A stretch of DNA of 6,592 nt from an uncultured Bacteroidales bacterium (lineage in GTDB: Bacteria > Bacteroidota > Bacteroidia > Bacteroidales > Paludibacteraceae): positions 1-6,592 of the forward strand of contig CAIYTJ010000214.1 of assembly GCA_903929065.1 (NCBI GenBank), written 5' to 3'. Both the position numbers and the translations under genes were made by a program. The notes beneath the pieces were generated by a model. The model saw only the letters and a list, made by a program, of their open reading frames with translations. It was not told the DNA's origin and did not search any database. Position 1 is the first letter of the stretch, and the number at the start of each line of letters is the position of its first letter. Positions 1-6,592 of this stretch are shown piece after piece.

Positions 1-228
1 AGCCCTTATCAGGATATATCCCACTTTACTGGTTTCGGACGGTTTTCCTGTAATGGCATCAAGCACATAGAACTTATAATAAACCGGTTCTCCTGCAATA
101 TAAGTTGTGCGGTCAGTTTGCAGATAAGCAGCTTCCTTTCCGGAATTTTGTGCATAAATAATTCCCGTACCAAACAGGATAGTTAGTAATATCAGTAAAA
201 AGTAAACTTGTTTAATAAATCTCATCAT
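1..228 (-). CDS. N-terminal part of an exported MG2-domain (macroglobulin-like) protein, cut by the window edge
   Basis: Only the first 76 codons are in the window, and the frame is open through base 1. The start is a double ATG (228 and 225). It is followed by Lys6, a hydrophobic run (about residues 8-24) and a likely signal peptidase I site after Ala26 (YA|QN), so the protein is exported. The mature part opens with YLQTDRTTYIAGEPVYYKF (residues 35-53). This follows the pattern of the MG2 domain of alpha-2-macroglobulin-like proteins: a strand ending in Gln-Thr-Asp-Arg/Lys, a Tyr, a Gly-Glu turn, then an aromatic strand leading to LDA. Bacteroidota carry many large exported proteins of this type, some with later carboxypeptidase-regulatory or receptor-plug domains. 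Which kind this is cannot be seen. It starts 13 bases after the DUF4249 gene stops, so it should be the third gene of the receptor operon. The coding call is strong; the MG2 assignment rests on a short motif. Confidence 0.8.
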   Translation of the reverse strand, partial: MMRFIKQVYFLLILLTILFGTGIIYAQNSGKEAAYLQTDRTTYIAGEPVYYKFYVLDAITGKPSETSKVGYILIRA

Positions 229-241
229 GAATTCTTATTAA

Positions 242-1384
242 TTAATGATTCCACCAGACAGGATATGGGACTTTTACAAAGGAAGAGTCTTTCGGGGTGG
301 TTGAATAACTTTTATCCCATATTTTATAACTCGCGCCTCCAACATCCGGTATATTGACATACGCTTTTTGATACAGAGCCACTTTACCAATAGATTTTAG
401 CATGTTTATGACATAAGCTGCATGTGTGACTGACGAAACTTCGAACAAACCCAACACAATTTTAGAAGGATTGTTGATACATTTCATATTCCCGTATAAT
501 TGAGCCGTTACCGGATCAAATAACTTACCGCTTGATGAGAGTTGATTATTTGCACCTTTGTAGAAATTGTACGAATCCGTGTTTATTGTATATTGATTAA
601 TTCGCAGATAGTAATAATTGATATAAGTCAGATTAGGCATATCTAAACCATAACCGGTCATTCCAAATGGAACAAAACCCAGAGAATGATTTTTAATGGC
701 GATACCGGGTGCAACCGAACGTTCATCGGTTATATTTTCTTTTGAATCAATATCAAATTTCTTCCAGCCAAAATAGAACCAATGCCATGTGGTAGTATCG
801 GTAGCTGTTTCTTCGTATGTATATTGTATGGTTACATTGGTACTGAACCTGCACAATGGAGGTGTTGCGGTTTTTGGTACTGAACCGAACAAATCGACCC
901 GGATATCTGAACCATCGGTTGATGTGAAATTATTGTTATCCGGATCTATATAACTCTTCGAAGTATAATAACCCCGGATACTGTCGAAGTTCTGCGGCGC
1001 ATACAGCGTTTCTTTGTTCGATTCGTAAATACTGCCATCGGACGTTTCAATTTGCAATTTATAGGAATTTCCGATTTTTGATTTGAAATTTGAAGGTAAT
1101 GTATAATTCCCTCTGCCATCGTCAGCAAGTAAGTAAATTATATTCTGACTATCGGTCACCCTCACTTTGGCACCGGTTACGGCTCTTGATAATGAAACTG
1201 AATCGAAGGGAAACGGAACTGCTTTCGATAAGCTGATCTTAAACGGACCCGATTCATTCGTAATCAATCCTTCTACAATAAGCGCTTCTGTATTCGAATT
1301 TATCACCGGATTGTATATCTCTGTGCAGCGACTGAAAAGCACTGCCAGCATGATAATTAGTACTATATTTTTAAGTTGATTCAT
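242..1384 (-). CDS. DUF4249-type outer-membrane-associated lipoprotein
   Basis: This 380-residue protein starts at ATG and has an N-terminal lipoprotein signal: Asn-Gln-Leu-Lys, a hydrophobic core (residues 7-17), then LFSRC with the candidate lipidated cysteine at position 20. The -1 residue is Arg, where Gly, Ala or Ser is usual, so lipidation is likely but not certain. After the cysteine comes a beta-rich sequence: EALIVEGLITNE (about 33-44), GAKVRVTD (about 71-78), DGRGNYTLP, and a Tyr/Asn-rich C-terminal half ending in VWWNH. The order of these segments, the length and the position after a TonB-dependent receptor match my knowledge of the DUF4249 family of Bacteroidota, which has no settled biochemical role. 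The gene begins 11 bases after the receptor stop codon and ends 13 bases before the next start, so co-transcription is expected. By analogy with SusC/SusD pairs it may cap the receptor and help capture ligand; that is inference. Confidence 0.87.
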   Translation of the reverse strand: MNQLKNIVLIIMLAVLFSRCTEIYNPVINSNTEALIVEGLITNESGPFKISLSKAVPFPFDSVSLSRAVTGAKVRVTDSQNIIYLLADDGRGNYTLPSNFKSKIGNSYKLQIETSDGSIYESNKETLYAPQNFDSIRGYYTSKSYIDPDNNNFTSTDGSDIRVDLFGSVPKTATPPLCRFSTNVTIQYTYEETATDTTTWHWFYFGWKKFDIDSKENITDERSVAPGIAIKNHSLGFVPFGMTGYGLDMPNLTYINYYYLRINQYTINTDSYNFYKGANNQLSSSGKLFDPVTAQLYGNMKCINNPSKIVLGLFEVSSVTHAAYVINMLKSIGKVALYQKAYVNIPDVGGASYKIWDKSYSTTPKDSSFVKVPYPVWWNH

Positions 1385-1395
1385 TTTCCGGAGTT

Positions 1396-4113
1396 TTAAA
1401 AAGTAAAGTTGTAGGTCAACGTTGGAATCGGTTTTTCAATAATGAACATTTGGTACATATTGAATGATTGGTAATATTTCGATTCCAGCCCCGATGTTGA
1501 TTTATAAAATACCGAATATGGATTTTTTTGCGCATAAACGTTCAGAATGGAAAACGTCCAGCTTCCTCTCCATTTTTGTTTCAATCGTAAGGTCTCATCG
1601 TGTGTGATGGCAATATCCAGCCGATGAAAATCAGGTAGACGGTATTTATTCCGGTCGGAATAGTAAACGTACTGCTTACCATCATATTCATATTTCAATT
1701 CGGGAAGTGTGACCGGTTTACCGGTACTGTACGAAAATGTTCCCGACACCCACCATCTCCGTGTCAAATGATAATTGCCCATGACAACAAAGTTATGCGG
1801 TTTATCAAAAGGCGATGGGTAATAATTATTTCTATTGATTTGGTCCAACGCATACGGGCTTGTGGTATGACGCATTGAACGGGAATAGGTATAACTTGCC
1901 CAACCGGTCAATCGTCCGGTATTTTTCTTTACATAGAGTTCAACGCCATAATTATATCCCGAAGCATTCAGTAAATCGGTTTCCAATGCATTATTCACCA
2001 CAATTGAAGCCCCATCGCGGTATTCCAGAATATTATCCAGTTTCTTGTAATAAACTTCAACCGAAGCTTCTATGGCATTCTGACTGAAATTCCGGAAATA
2101 TCCAAGCGCAAACTGATTGCAGACAAGCGGCTTCACATTCGGGCTGCTCATTTTATATACATCGGTCGGCGACATGACGGCTGTGTTGGTAATCAGGTTG
2201 ATAAACTGACTAATACGGTTATAACTGAATTTCACCGAACTCAGGTTATCAATCGAATATCGCATAGAAAGTCTCGGTTCAAGGCTTGTATACCATTTAA
2301 TAACCTGATTGTTTCCATAACTAATCGTGTCCATGATATTTTCTGGGGTACGGGGTGCATTAGGATTGAATACAAAGGTTGTACCCGGTCCGAGAAATGC
2401 ATAATTGGTCAGTCTTAATCCGAATTCGCCGCTTATCTTTGGTGTAAAAGTGATGTTATCGCTTATATAAGCCGACATTTCCAGCGCTTTTTCCGGATTA
2501 GTCGACAAAGGTTGCACTTCCGATGTTGCAGTAACCGGAGTCAGTTTGCTCGGCTGCAACAGGTATTGAATGGCATTAATACCAAAGTCAATCGCATGTT
2601 TTTCGGTTGGCAGCCACGAGAAATAAAGTTTGGCATTATTGTAATTGATGGAAGAATTTATTTTATAAGCATCGTCTGGTTTCAATGGGTCCATGTCGAT
2701 AAGATCGTTGCGATACCGGCTCATTCCTACCAGTAATGAAGAATACAATTTTTCGCTAAACACATGTGAATACCGAACGGAAGCCAATGTATTATCGTAA
2801 TGATATGGCGAAGATTTGGTAAAAGCAAATTTATCGTCGCTGAAATAACCAAACAATATCAGGCTGTTTTTAGGATTAAACCTGACTGTGATTAACGCGT
2901 TCATATCATAAAAATCAGCAGAACTGTTCTTTAAATCCGCATCAGGTAATAAATGTAACAACCAGTCGGAGTAGGAGGTACGGCCACCAATCAACAAAGT
3001 AACTTTCTTATTGAAAAGAGGAACTTCAAGGTTTAGCCGCGAATCAAGCAGACCGATACCACCTTTAAACGATAATTTATCAGGATTACTTCCCATGCGG
3101 ATATCCATAACCGAAGAAGCTCTTTCACCGTATTTGGCCGGAATGCCCGCTTTCAGAAAATTGACGCTGTTTACACCATCCGGATTTACCGCTGATGTCA
3201 AACCAAACATGTGCGAAGAATTAAACAACGGCACATCTTCCACCAGAATCAGGTTTTGATCGGCACTTCCTCCACGAACAAAAAAGCCGGTACCAAATTC
3301 ACCGGTGGATTGAACGCCCGGAAGTAACGTTACACTTTTAATGATATCTTTTTCGCCCAAAAACATGGGCAGTTCTTTGATGGTTTTGGCATTGAGCCGG
3401 ATGGAACTCATCTGGGTACGAATCAGATTCAGGTCAGCGGCTTTATCAACCACCACTACTTCTTTGAGTAAGATGGATTTTTCCGCCAGTTCAAAATCAA
3501 CAATTCCATTACCACCCACTTTAATGGTTTGGTTGTTCTCCTCAAAACCACCGTAATTGAGTCTGATATCGTATTCGCCGACAGGAATCGTAATTTTATA
3601 ATTTCCATCCCGGTCGGTGGAGGCATTTAAGCTGATTTTGTCAATATCAATACGTGCACCAAATAGTGGTTTACCGTTCTTGGCATCAATGATTTTTCCC
3701 GAAAGGGTTGCTTTGGTGGCATTTCCAAAATCAGTTTCCTCTCCGATAATCAACTTTCCCTTGCTGTCCTTTTTATTGGAATAATTACGGACTTCCACCG
3801 GAATAAAGACATAACTAACTGGATTTAAAGCCACACAATTCAATTCGGTCAACCGTTTGACAATGGTCAGGCAATCTTCGAGCGGCAATTCGGAAATTGA
3901 TTCCCTGAATCGTTTGTTTTCGAACCATTCCGGCTCATAATACAGTTTAATGTGATTGTTTCTTTCAATTTTGGGAGCTAAGATGCTGAAAGGAACCAGT
4001 TTTGTGGTATCTCTGGAAGAAACTTCTTTTTGTTGGGCGTTTATCGGCGAAAAAGCGGATTGAAATGCTAAAAAGAAAAATAACGAAATGAGTGAAAGTA
4101 AAATTTTATTCAC
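1396..4113 (-). CDS. TonB-dependent outer-membrane receptor with STN-like and carboxypeptidase-regulatory-like N-terminal domains
   Basis: This 905-residue protein should be an energised outer-membrane transporter. The start is GTG at 4113. It is chosen because it places Lys3 before a hydrophobic core (about 4-22) and a likely cleavage site at NA|QQ (26/27); no in-frame ATG lies between it and the upstream stop at 4156-4158. Residues about 40-107 resemble a secretin/TonB N-terminal (STN) domain. Residues about 135-210 form a CarboxypepD_reg-like beta sandwich (LSGKIIDAKNGKPLFGARI, then STDRDGNYKI). The plug spans about 225-345, with ELPMFLGEKD, SVTLLPGVQS, GFFVRGGSADQNLILVEDVP (277-296) and KYGERASSVMDIR. 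The rest is the beta-barrel, ending in an aromatic strand (YNFTF) with C-terminal Phe, as expected for BAM-assembled barrels. It leads the operon with the DUF4249 and MG2-type genes. The partner being DUF4249 rather than SusD argues against a classic glycan SusCD locus. The substrate is unknown. Confidence 0.95.
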   Translation of the reverse strand: MNKILLSLISLFFFLAFQSAFSPINAQQKEVSSRDTTKLVPFSILAPKIERNNHIKLYYEPEWFENKRFRESISELPLEDCLTIVKRLTELNCVALNPVSYVFIPVEVRNYSNKKDSKGKLIIGEETDFGNATKATLSGKIIDAKNGKPLFGARIDIDKISLNASTDRDGNYKITIPVGEYDIRLNYGGFEENNQTIKVGGNGIVDFELAEKSILLKEVVVVDKAADLNLIRTQMSSIRLNAKTIKELPMFLGEKDIIKSVTLLPGVQSTGEFGTGFFVRGGSADQNLILVEDVPLFNSSHMFGLTSAVNPDGVNSVNFLKAGIPAKYGERASSVMDIRMGSNPDKLSFKGGIGLLDSRLNLEVPLFNKKVTLLIGGRTSYSDWLLHLLPDADLKNSSADFYDMNALITVRFNPKNSLILFGYFSDDKFAFTKSSPYHYDNTLASVRYSHVFSEKLYSSLLVGMSRYRNDLIDMDPLKPDDAYKINSSINYNNAKLYFSWLPTEKHAIDFGINAIQYLLQPSKLTPVTATSEVQPLSTNPEKALEMSAYISDNITFTPKISGEFGLRLTNYAFLGPGTTFVFNPNAPRTPENIMDTISYGNNQVIKWYTSLEPRLSMRYSIDNLSSVKFSYNRISQFINLITNTAVMSPTDVYKMSSPNVKPLVCNQFALGYFRNFSQNAIEASVEVYYKKLDNILEYRDGASIVVNNALETDLLNASGYNYGVELYVKKNTGRLTGWASYTYSRSMRHTTSPYALDQINRNNYYPSPFDKPHNFVVMGNYHLTRRWWVSGTFSYSTGKPVTLPELKYEYDGKQYVYYSDRNKYRLPDFHRLDIAITHDETLRLKQKWRGSWTFSILNVYAQKNPYSVFYKSTSGLESKYYQSFNMYQMFIIEKPIPTLTYNFTF

Positions 4114-4183
4114 GAGAATACGGTTAATCTGAAAATTTACCGGCAGGTATTCATACTAACGTAGCTTAATTAAAAACATTGCC

Positions 4184-4208
4184 TTTACAGGTAAAAATAT
4201 TTATTTTT
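4184..4208. repeat. Two overlapping AT-rich dyads upstream of the receptor gene
   Basis: Bases 4184-4195 read tttac-ag-gtaaa, a 5-base dyad with a 2-base centre. Bases 4193-4208 read aaaaata-tt-tattttt, a 7-base dyad. They lie about 70-95 bases upstream of the receptor GTG, a plausible operator position. Both are AT-rich and could be chance. Confidence 0.2.
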
Positions 4209-4255
4209 CTTTGATTTTGCCTGAGTTTATGTAAAAATTGGCAGTTTGCAGTCAG

Positions 4256-4317
4256 AGATACCAACAAGATCATAAAAGCCATGACTACCTGTTTAATAAT
4301 AAAATAAATTGGTATCT
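4256..4317. repeat. 9-base perfect inverted repeat with a 44-base spacer
   Basis: The arms agataccaa (4256-4264) and ttggtatct (4309-4317) are exact reverse complements just downstream of the kinase stop codon. They could pair in RNA as a long-loop hairpin at the end of the kinase message, or be paired protein-binding half-sites. A perfect 9-base pair somewhere in a gap this size is only mildly unlikely by chance, so function is unproven. Confidence 0.3.
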
Positions 4318-4337
4318 AATCCCTGCATTTGGTTATG

Positions 4338-6592
4338 TTAGATTTGATAAGGCATTTCGAGTGTAATTGATGTTCCTTTTCCGGTTTCACTTTCAATTAA
4401 AAGATTAGCATTTAGAATAACTGCCCGTTCTTTCATACCGGTCAAACCGAATGAATTTTTTTTCATCTTGTTAGTCTGGTCAAAACCAACTCCATCGTCT
4501 TTAATTTTTAAAATCAGCATATTATCTCTTAAATCGATATCTATATTAACGATTTTTGCCAACGAATGATGAACAATATTTGTCAGTGATTCCTGAAGAA
4601 TTCTATAAAGTGCAATAGTCTGTTGTGGTTCTAAAAGAATAGTTTCATGTGATGTTCTGAAATGGCATTTTATATTATGCTGATTGCTGCAATTTTTGAT
4701 AAATATTTTTGCAGATTCAATAAATCCTGCTAATTCAATCTCTTCTGCCCTGAGCCCGCTCATTATTTGCCTGGTGTTTTTAAGGGTTCTGTCCACCAGT
4801 TCAACCAAACTTTGTATTTCATTCGATAAAAATTTATATTCAGGATTATGATTCTCCGAATTTAATTTTTTATTCAGCAGCCCAATTTCCATTTTTAAAA
4901 CTACCAGAAGTTGCGCAACTTCATCATGAATCTCGCGGGATAATGAGGAGCGTTCTTCTTCGCGGATATCCTGCAGATGGGCAGCAAATTTATTTAATTC
5001 TTCCTGTGACTGTTTAAGAGCTAATTCAGCATTCTTTCTTTGGGTAATATCCTGGCTGATATTAAGCATAGCATAATTTTTTCCGCTTTTATCCACTAAA
5101 CAACTATCAGTTATTGTAAAAGTACGTTTTTCTCCTGACAATTCGAAGGTATCCTCATATTCCCTAATGGTTCCTTTTTCAATGAATTCTCGATTCAATT
5201 GCAAATATTTACTGGCAACTTCATTCGAAAGAAAATCTGCCATATTTTTACCAATAACTGCTTCAGGGGTAGTTCCGAGAACTTCTGCTGCTCTTTTATT
5301 TACTGCCAGATAATTTCCATTTATATCGATCAACAAATTTCCAGTGCCGGAATATTCAAAAAGTGCACGATATTTTTCTTCACTTTCTTTTAAAGCTTCT
5401 TCCGAATTTTTGATTTCAGTTATGTCTCTGACATGCCCCAGAACTGAAATAACATTTTGCTTGCAGTCAAACTCGGGACTCAACAGCCAGTCAAGATAAA
5501 CCTTTCCGGTTTTGCCATCAAATTCAATGATTTGACGATGTGCATTTTTAGTGTCAAATACCCGTTGAATAGATTTTTCCCAAAAATCACAATCTTCCGA
5601 AGCAAAACCCAGTTCCCTGTGAGTTTTACCGATATAGTCTTTATGATTTATTCCTGTAATTCTATCAGCTGAGGGGCTTGCATACAGATGCCGGTAATTC
5701 CTGTCAAAACGGTTTATTATGTCCTGAGTATTATCTGCCAATGTACGGTATTTCTTTTCACTTTCTTTTAGCGCTATTTCAGCATTCTTCTGAGCAGTAA
5801 TATCAGAAACATGACCTTCAATTATTATTTCATCATCGAAATGTTGACCAGACATGAAATAATCGTGTAACCATACCCATTCGCCTGATTTTGTTTTGAA
5901 ACGATATTCAATTTCATATTTTTCACCCTTTTCAAAATTCAATACAGCATTTGAAACCGTTTCTTTGTCATCCGGATGTATTGAGCTTATCCAAAGATTT
6001 TTGCCATTTATCATTTCTTCCGGGGTATAGCCCAAAATGTCAGTTACCCTATTAGAATAAAATAATCCTCCCTTTTTAGTGGAAATTTTGTAGGTAATAT
6101 CCGGAGAATTATTTATCAGATTTTTATATTTCTCTTCGCTTTCAAACAGAGCCTGTTCGGCCACTTTGCTTGCGGTAATATCTCTAAGAAGTGCAATAAA
6201 ATATCCTTTACACGGACTAATAATTGAAGCTGAAAACCATGTCTCTAATGAATGAATATAAGTATCGAACTGTTGAGTGGTACTTGTGAGTGCAACATTA
6301 ATGCCGATTTCAATTATCTCGGGATTTTTAAATTTAATATCGGGAAATATGTCAGTAGCTTTTTTTCCTTTTGGTTGATTATTTCCACATAATTTTTCGA
6401 ATGCAGGGTTAACTTCCAGTAAAATAAAATCTGTGGGTTTTTCATTTTCGAAAATAACCTGACAATAAACAATGCTGTCGGTAGTATTTTCGAACAGGTA
6501 AGTGTAGTATGGCTCCAAAAGATTGGTGCCAGATTTTGTATTGATTAACTCTGATTCTGTTTGATATTCTAAATTAAAAATCTCATTTACTA
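4338..6592 (-). CDS. Multi-PAS sensor histidine kinase (HisKA_3/HATPase_c, NarL-type), 5' end outside the window
   Basis: The kinase should autophosphorylate on sensing a signal and pass the phosphate to a LuxR/NarL-type response regulator, which is not in the window. Residue numbers count from Leu (TTG) at 6518; 24 more open codons precede it up to the window edge, with no stop and no ATG, so the gene is incomplete there. Four PAS domains follow each other (about 1-120, 124-250, 253-375, 380-500). Each ends in a DIT motif and a charged helical linker. The HisKA_3 dimerisation region has EERSSLSREIHDEVAQLL with phospho-acceptor His531 and the DxxxQ phosphatase signature (Asp532, Gln536). The HATPase_c domain shows an N box (LQESLTNIVHHS, Asn647), a G1 box (DDGVGFD, 674-680) and a G2 box (FGLTGMKERA). 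All key catalytic residues appear intact. No membrane segment is visible, so sensing is probably cytoplasmic unless one lies upstream. No receiver or HTH domain is fused. The ligand or cofactor of the PAS domains is not evident. Confidence 0.95.
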   Translation of the reverse strand, partial: VNEIFNLEYQTESELINTKSGTNLLEPYYTYLFENTTDSIVYCQVIFENEKPTDFILLEVNPAFEKLCGNNQPKGKKATDIFPDIKFKNPEIIEIGINVALTSTTQQFDTYIHSLETWFSASIISPCKGYFIALLRDITASKVAEQALFESEEKYKNLINNSPDITYKISTKKGGLFYSNRVTDILGYTPEEMINGKNLWISSIHPDDKETVSNAVLNFEKGEKYEIEYRFKTKSGEWVWLHDYFMSGQHFDDEIIIEGHVSDITAQKNAEIALKESEKKYRTLADNTQDIINRFDRNYRHLYASPSADRITGINHKDYIGKTHRELGFASEDCDFWEKSIQRVFDTKNAHRQIIEFDGKTGKVYLDWLLSPEFDCKQNVISVLGHVRDITEIKNSEEALKESEEKYRALFEYSGTGNLLIDINGNYLAVNKRAAEVLGTTPEAVIGKNMADFLSNEVASKYLQLNREFIEKGTIREYEDTFELSGEKRTFTITDSCLVDKSGKNYAMLNISQDITQRKNAELALKQSQEELNKFAAHLQDIREEERSSLSREIHDEVAQLLVVLKMEIGLLNKKLNSENHNPEYKFLSNEIQSLVELVDRTLKNTRQIMSGLRAEEIELAGFIESAKIFIKNCSNQHNIKCHFRTSHETILLEPQQTIALYRILQESLTNIVHHSLAKIVNIDIDLRDNMLILKIKDDGVGFDQTNKMKKNSFGLTGMKERAVILNANLLIESETGKGTSITLEMPYQI
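4986..6182 (-). repeat. Four repeated DIT-plus-helix linkers between PAS domains, period about 378 bases
   Basis: Within the kinase gene four linkers occupy 6182-6117, 5804-5739, 5426-5361 and 5051-4986. Each encodes a variant of DIT-x-x-K-x-A-E-x-A-L-x-E-S-E-E-K-Y-x-x-L. The spacing is 378, 378 and 375 bases. Short identical DNA stretches survive: tcactttctttta at 5380-5392 and at 5758-5770 (exactly 378 apart), and ttcagcattctt at 5025-5036 and 5778-5789. The linkers match the signalling helices that join tandem PAS domains. The domains between them are much more diverged than the linkers. Confidence 0.8.

Larger units (their letters stand above)
4114..4337 (-). other. Non-coding leader between the kinase gene and the receptor operon
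   Basis: This 224-base AT-rich gap must hold the end of the kinase transcript and very probably the promoter of the receptor operon. I searched the minus strand for the Bacteroidota promoter pattern (TTTG near -33, TAnnTTTG near -7) and found only one-mismatch -7 candidates with no suitable upstream box. No GC-rich hairpin followed by a T run marks a terminator. There is no obvious ribosome binding site before the GTG at 4113, which is normal for this phylum. Small dyads in it are listed separately. Confidence 0.6.

Noticed and set aside
946..1128. 60-codon open frame on the minus strand inside the DUF4249 gene
   Set aside because: It lies in another frame of a well-supported gene, and its product is rich in Arg, Lys and Met with no domain pattern; it is a shadow.
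1385..1395. Possible terminator or promoter between receptor and DUF4249 genes
   Set aside because: Only 11 bases are available, with a tccgga palindrome at most; this is too short and fits an uninterrupted operon.
1167..3556. Plus-strand open frames of 70-82 codons (1167-1379, 1860-2087, 2512-2736, 3011-3259, 3341-3556)
   Set aside because: All are antisense to the DUF4249 or receptor genes, have no recognisable domain, and would conflict with strongly supported coding sequence.
242..4113. Classic SusC/SusD glycan-utilisation locus
   Set aside because: The partner lipoprotein lacks the SusD pattern (no helical TPR-like repeats seen), and no glycoside hydrolase or hybrid two-component regulator is present.
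4193..4208. AT-only hairpin as a Rho-independent terminator for the kinase
   Set aside because: It has no GC stem, its loop is 2 bases, and it lies about 130 bases past the kinase stop, close to the next gene.
5199..5672. Plus-strand open frames at 5199-5393 and 5457-5672
   Set aside because: They are antisense to PAS domains of the kinase, with Phe/Ile/Cys-rich low-information products.
4338..6592. Hybrid or light-sensing LOV kinase
   Set aside because: No receiver domain follows the ATPase domain, and none of the four PAS domains shows the LOV GxNCRFLQ motif.

Overview
The window reads as a chromosomal stretch from a member of the Bacteroidota. The evidence is a TonB-dependent receptor with a carboxypeptidase-regulatory-like N-terminal domain, a DUF4249-type lipoprotein beside it, a multi-PAS hybrid-free histidine kinase, AT-rich DNA (about 32-40% G+C on lines counted by hand) and no clear Shine-Dalgarno sequences. 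Genus or family cannot be decided from this sequence. Every gene I can support lies on the minus strand, so transcription runs from high to low coordinates.

Layout in transcription order. Bases 6592-4338 hold a cytoplasmic sensor histidine kinase with four PAS domains and a HisKA_3/HATPase_c core. Its reading frame is still open at the window edge, so its true start lies outside. Bases 4337-4114 are a 224-base non-coding leader with a few small dyads and no convincing promoter match. Bases 4113-1396 encode a 905-residue TonB-dependent outer-membrane receptor starting at GTG. After 11 bases, 1384-242 encode a 380-residue DUF4249-type lipoprotein. After 13 more bases, 228-1 encode the first 76 residues of an exported protein that begins with a macroglobulin MG2-like strand pattern and runs off the window.

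The last three genes are so tightly packed that they are almost certainly one operon: receptor, receptor-associated lipoprotein, and an exported MG2-type protein. The likely common theme is uptake or handling of an unidentified large ligand at the outer membrane, with DUF4249 in the place a SusD-like lipoprotein would take in a glycan-uptake locus. The substrate cannot be read from the sequence. The kinase is co-oriented but separated by the leader; a functional link to the operon is possible but not shown. No RNA genes, mobile elements, CRISPR arrays or attachment sites were seen. I found no clearly new biological system; the three-gene cassette is the most interesting part.
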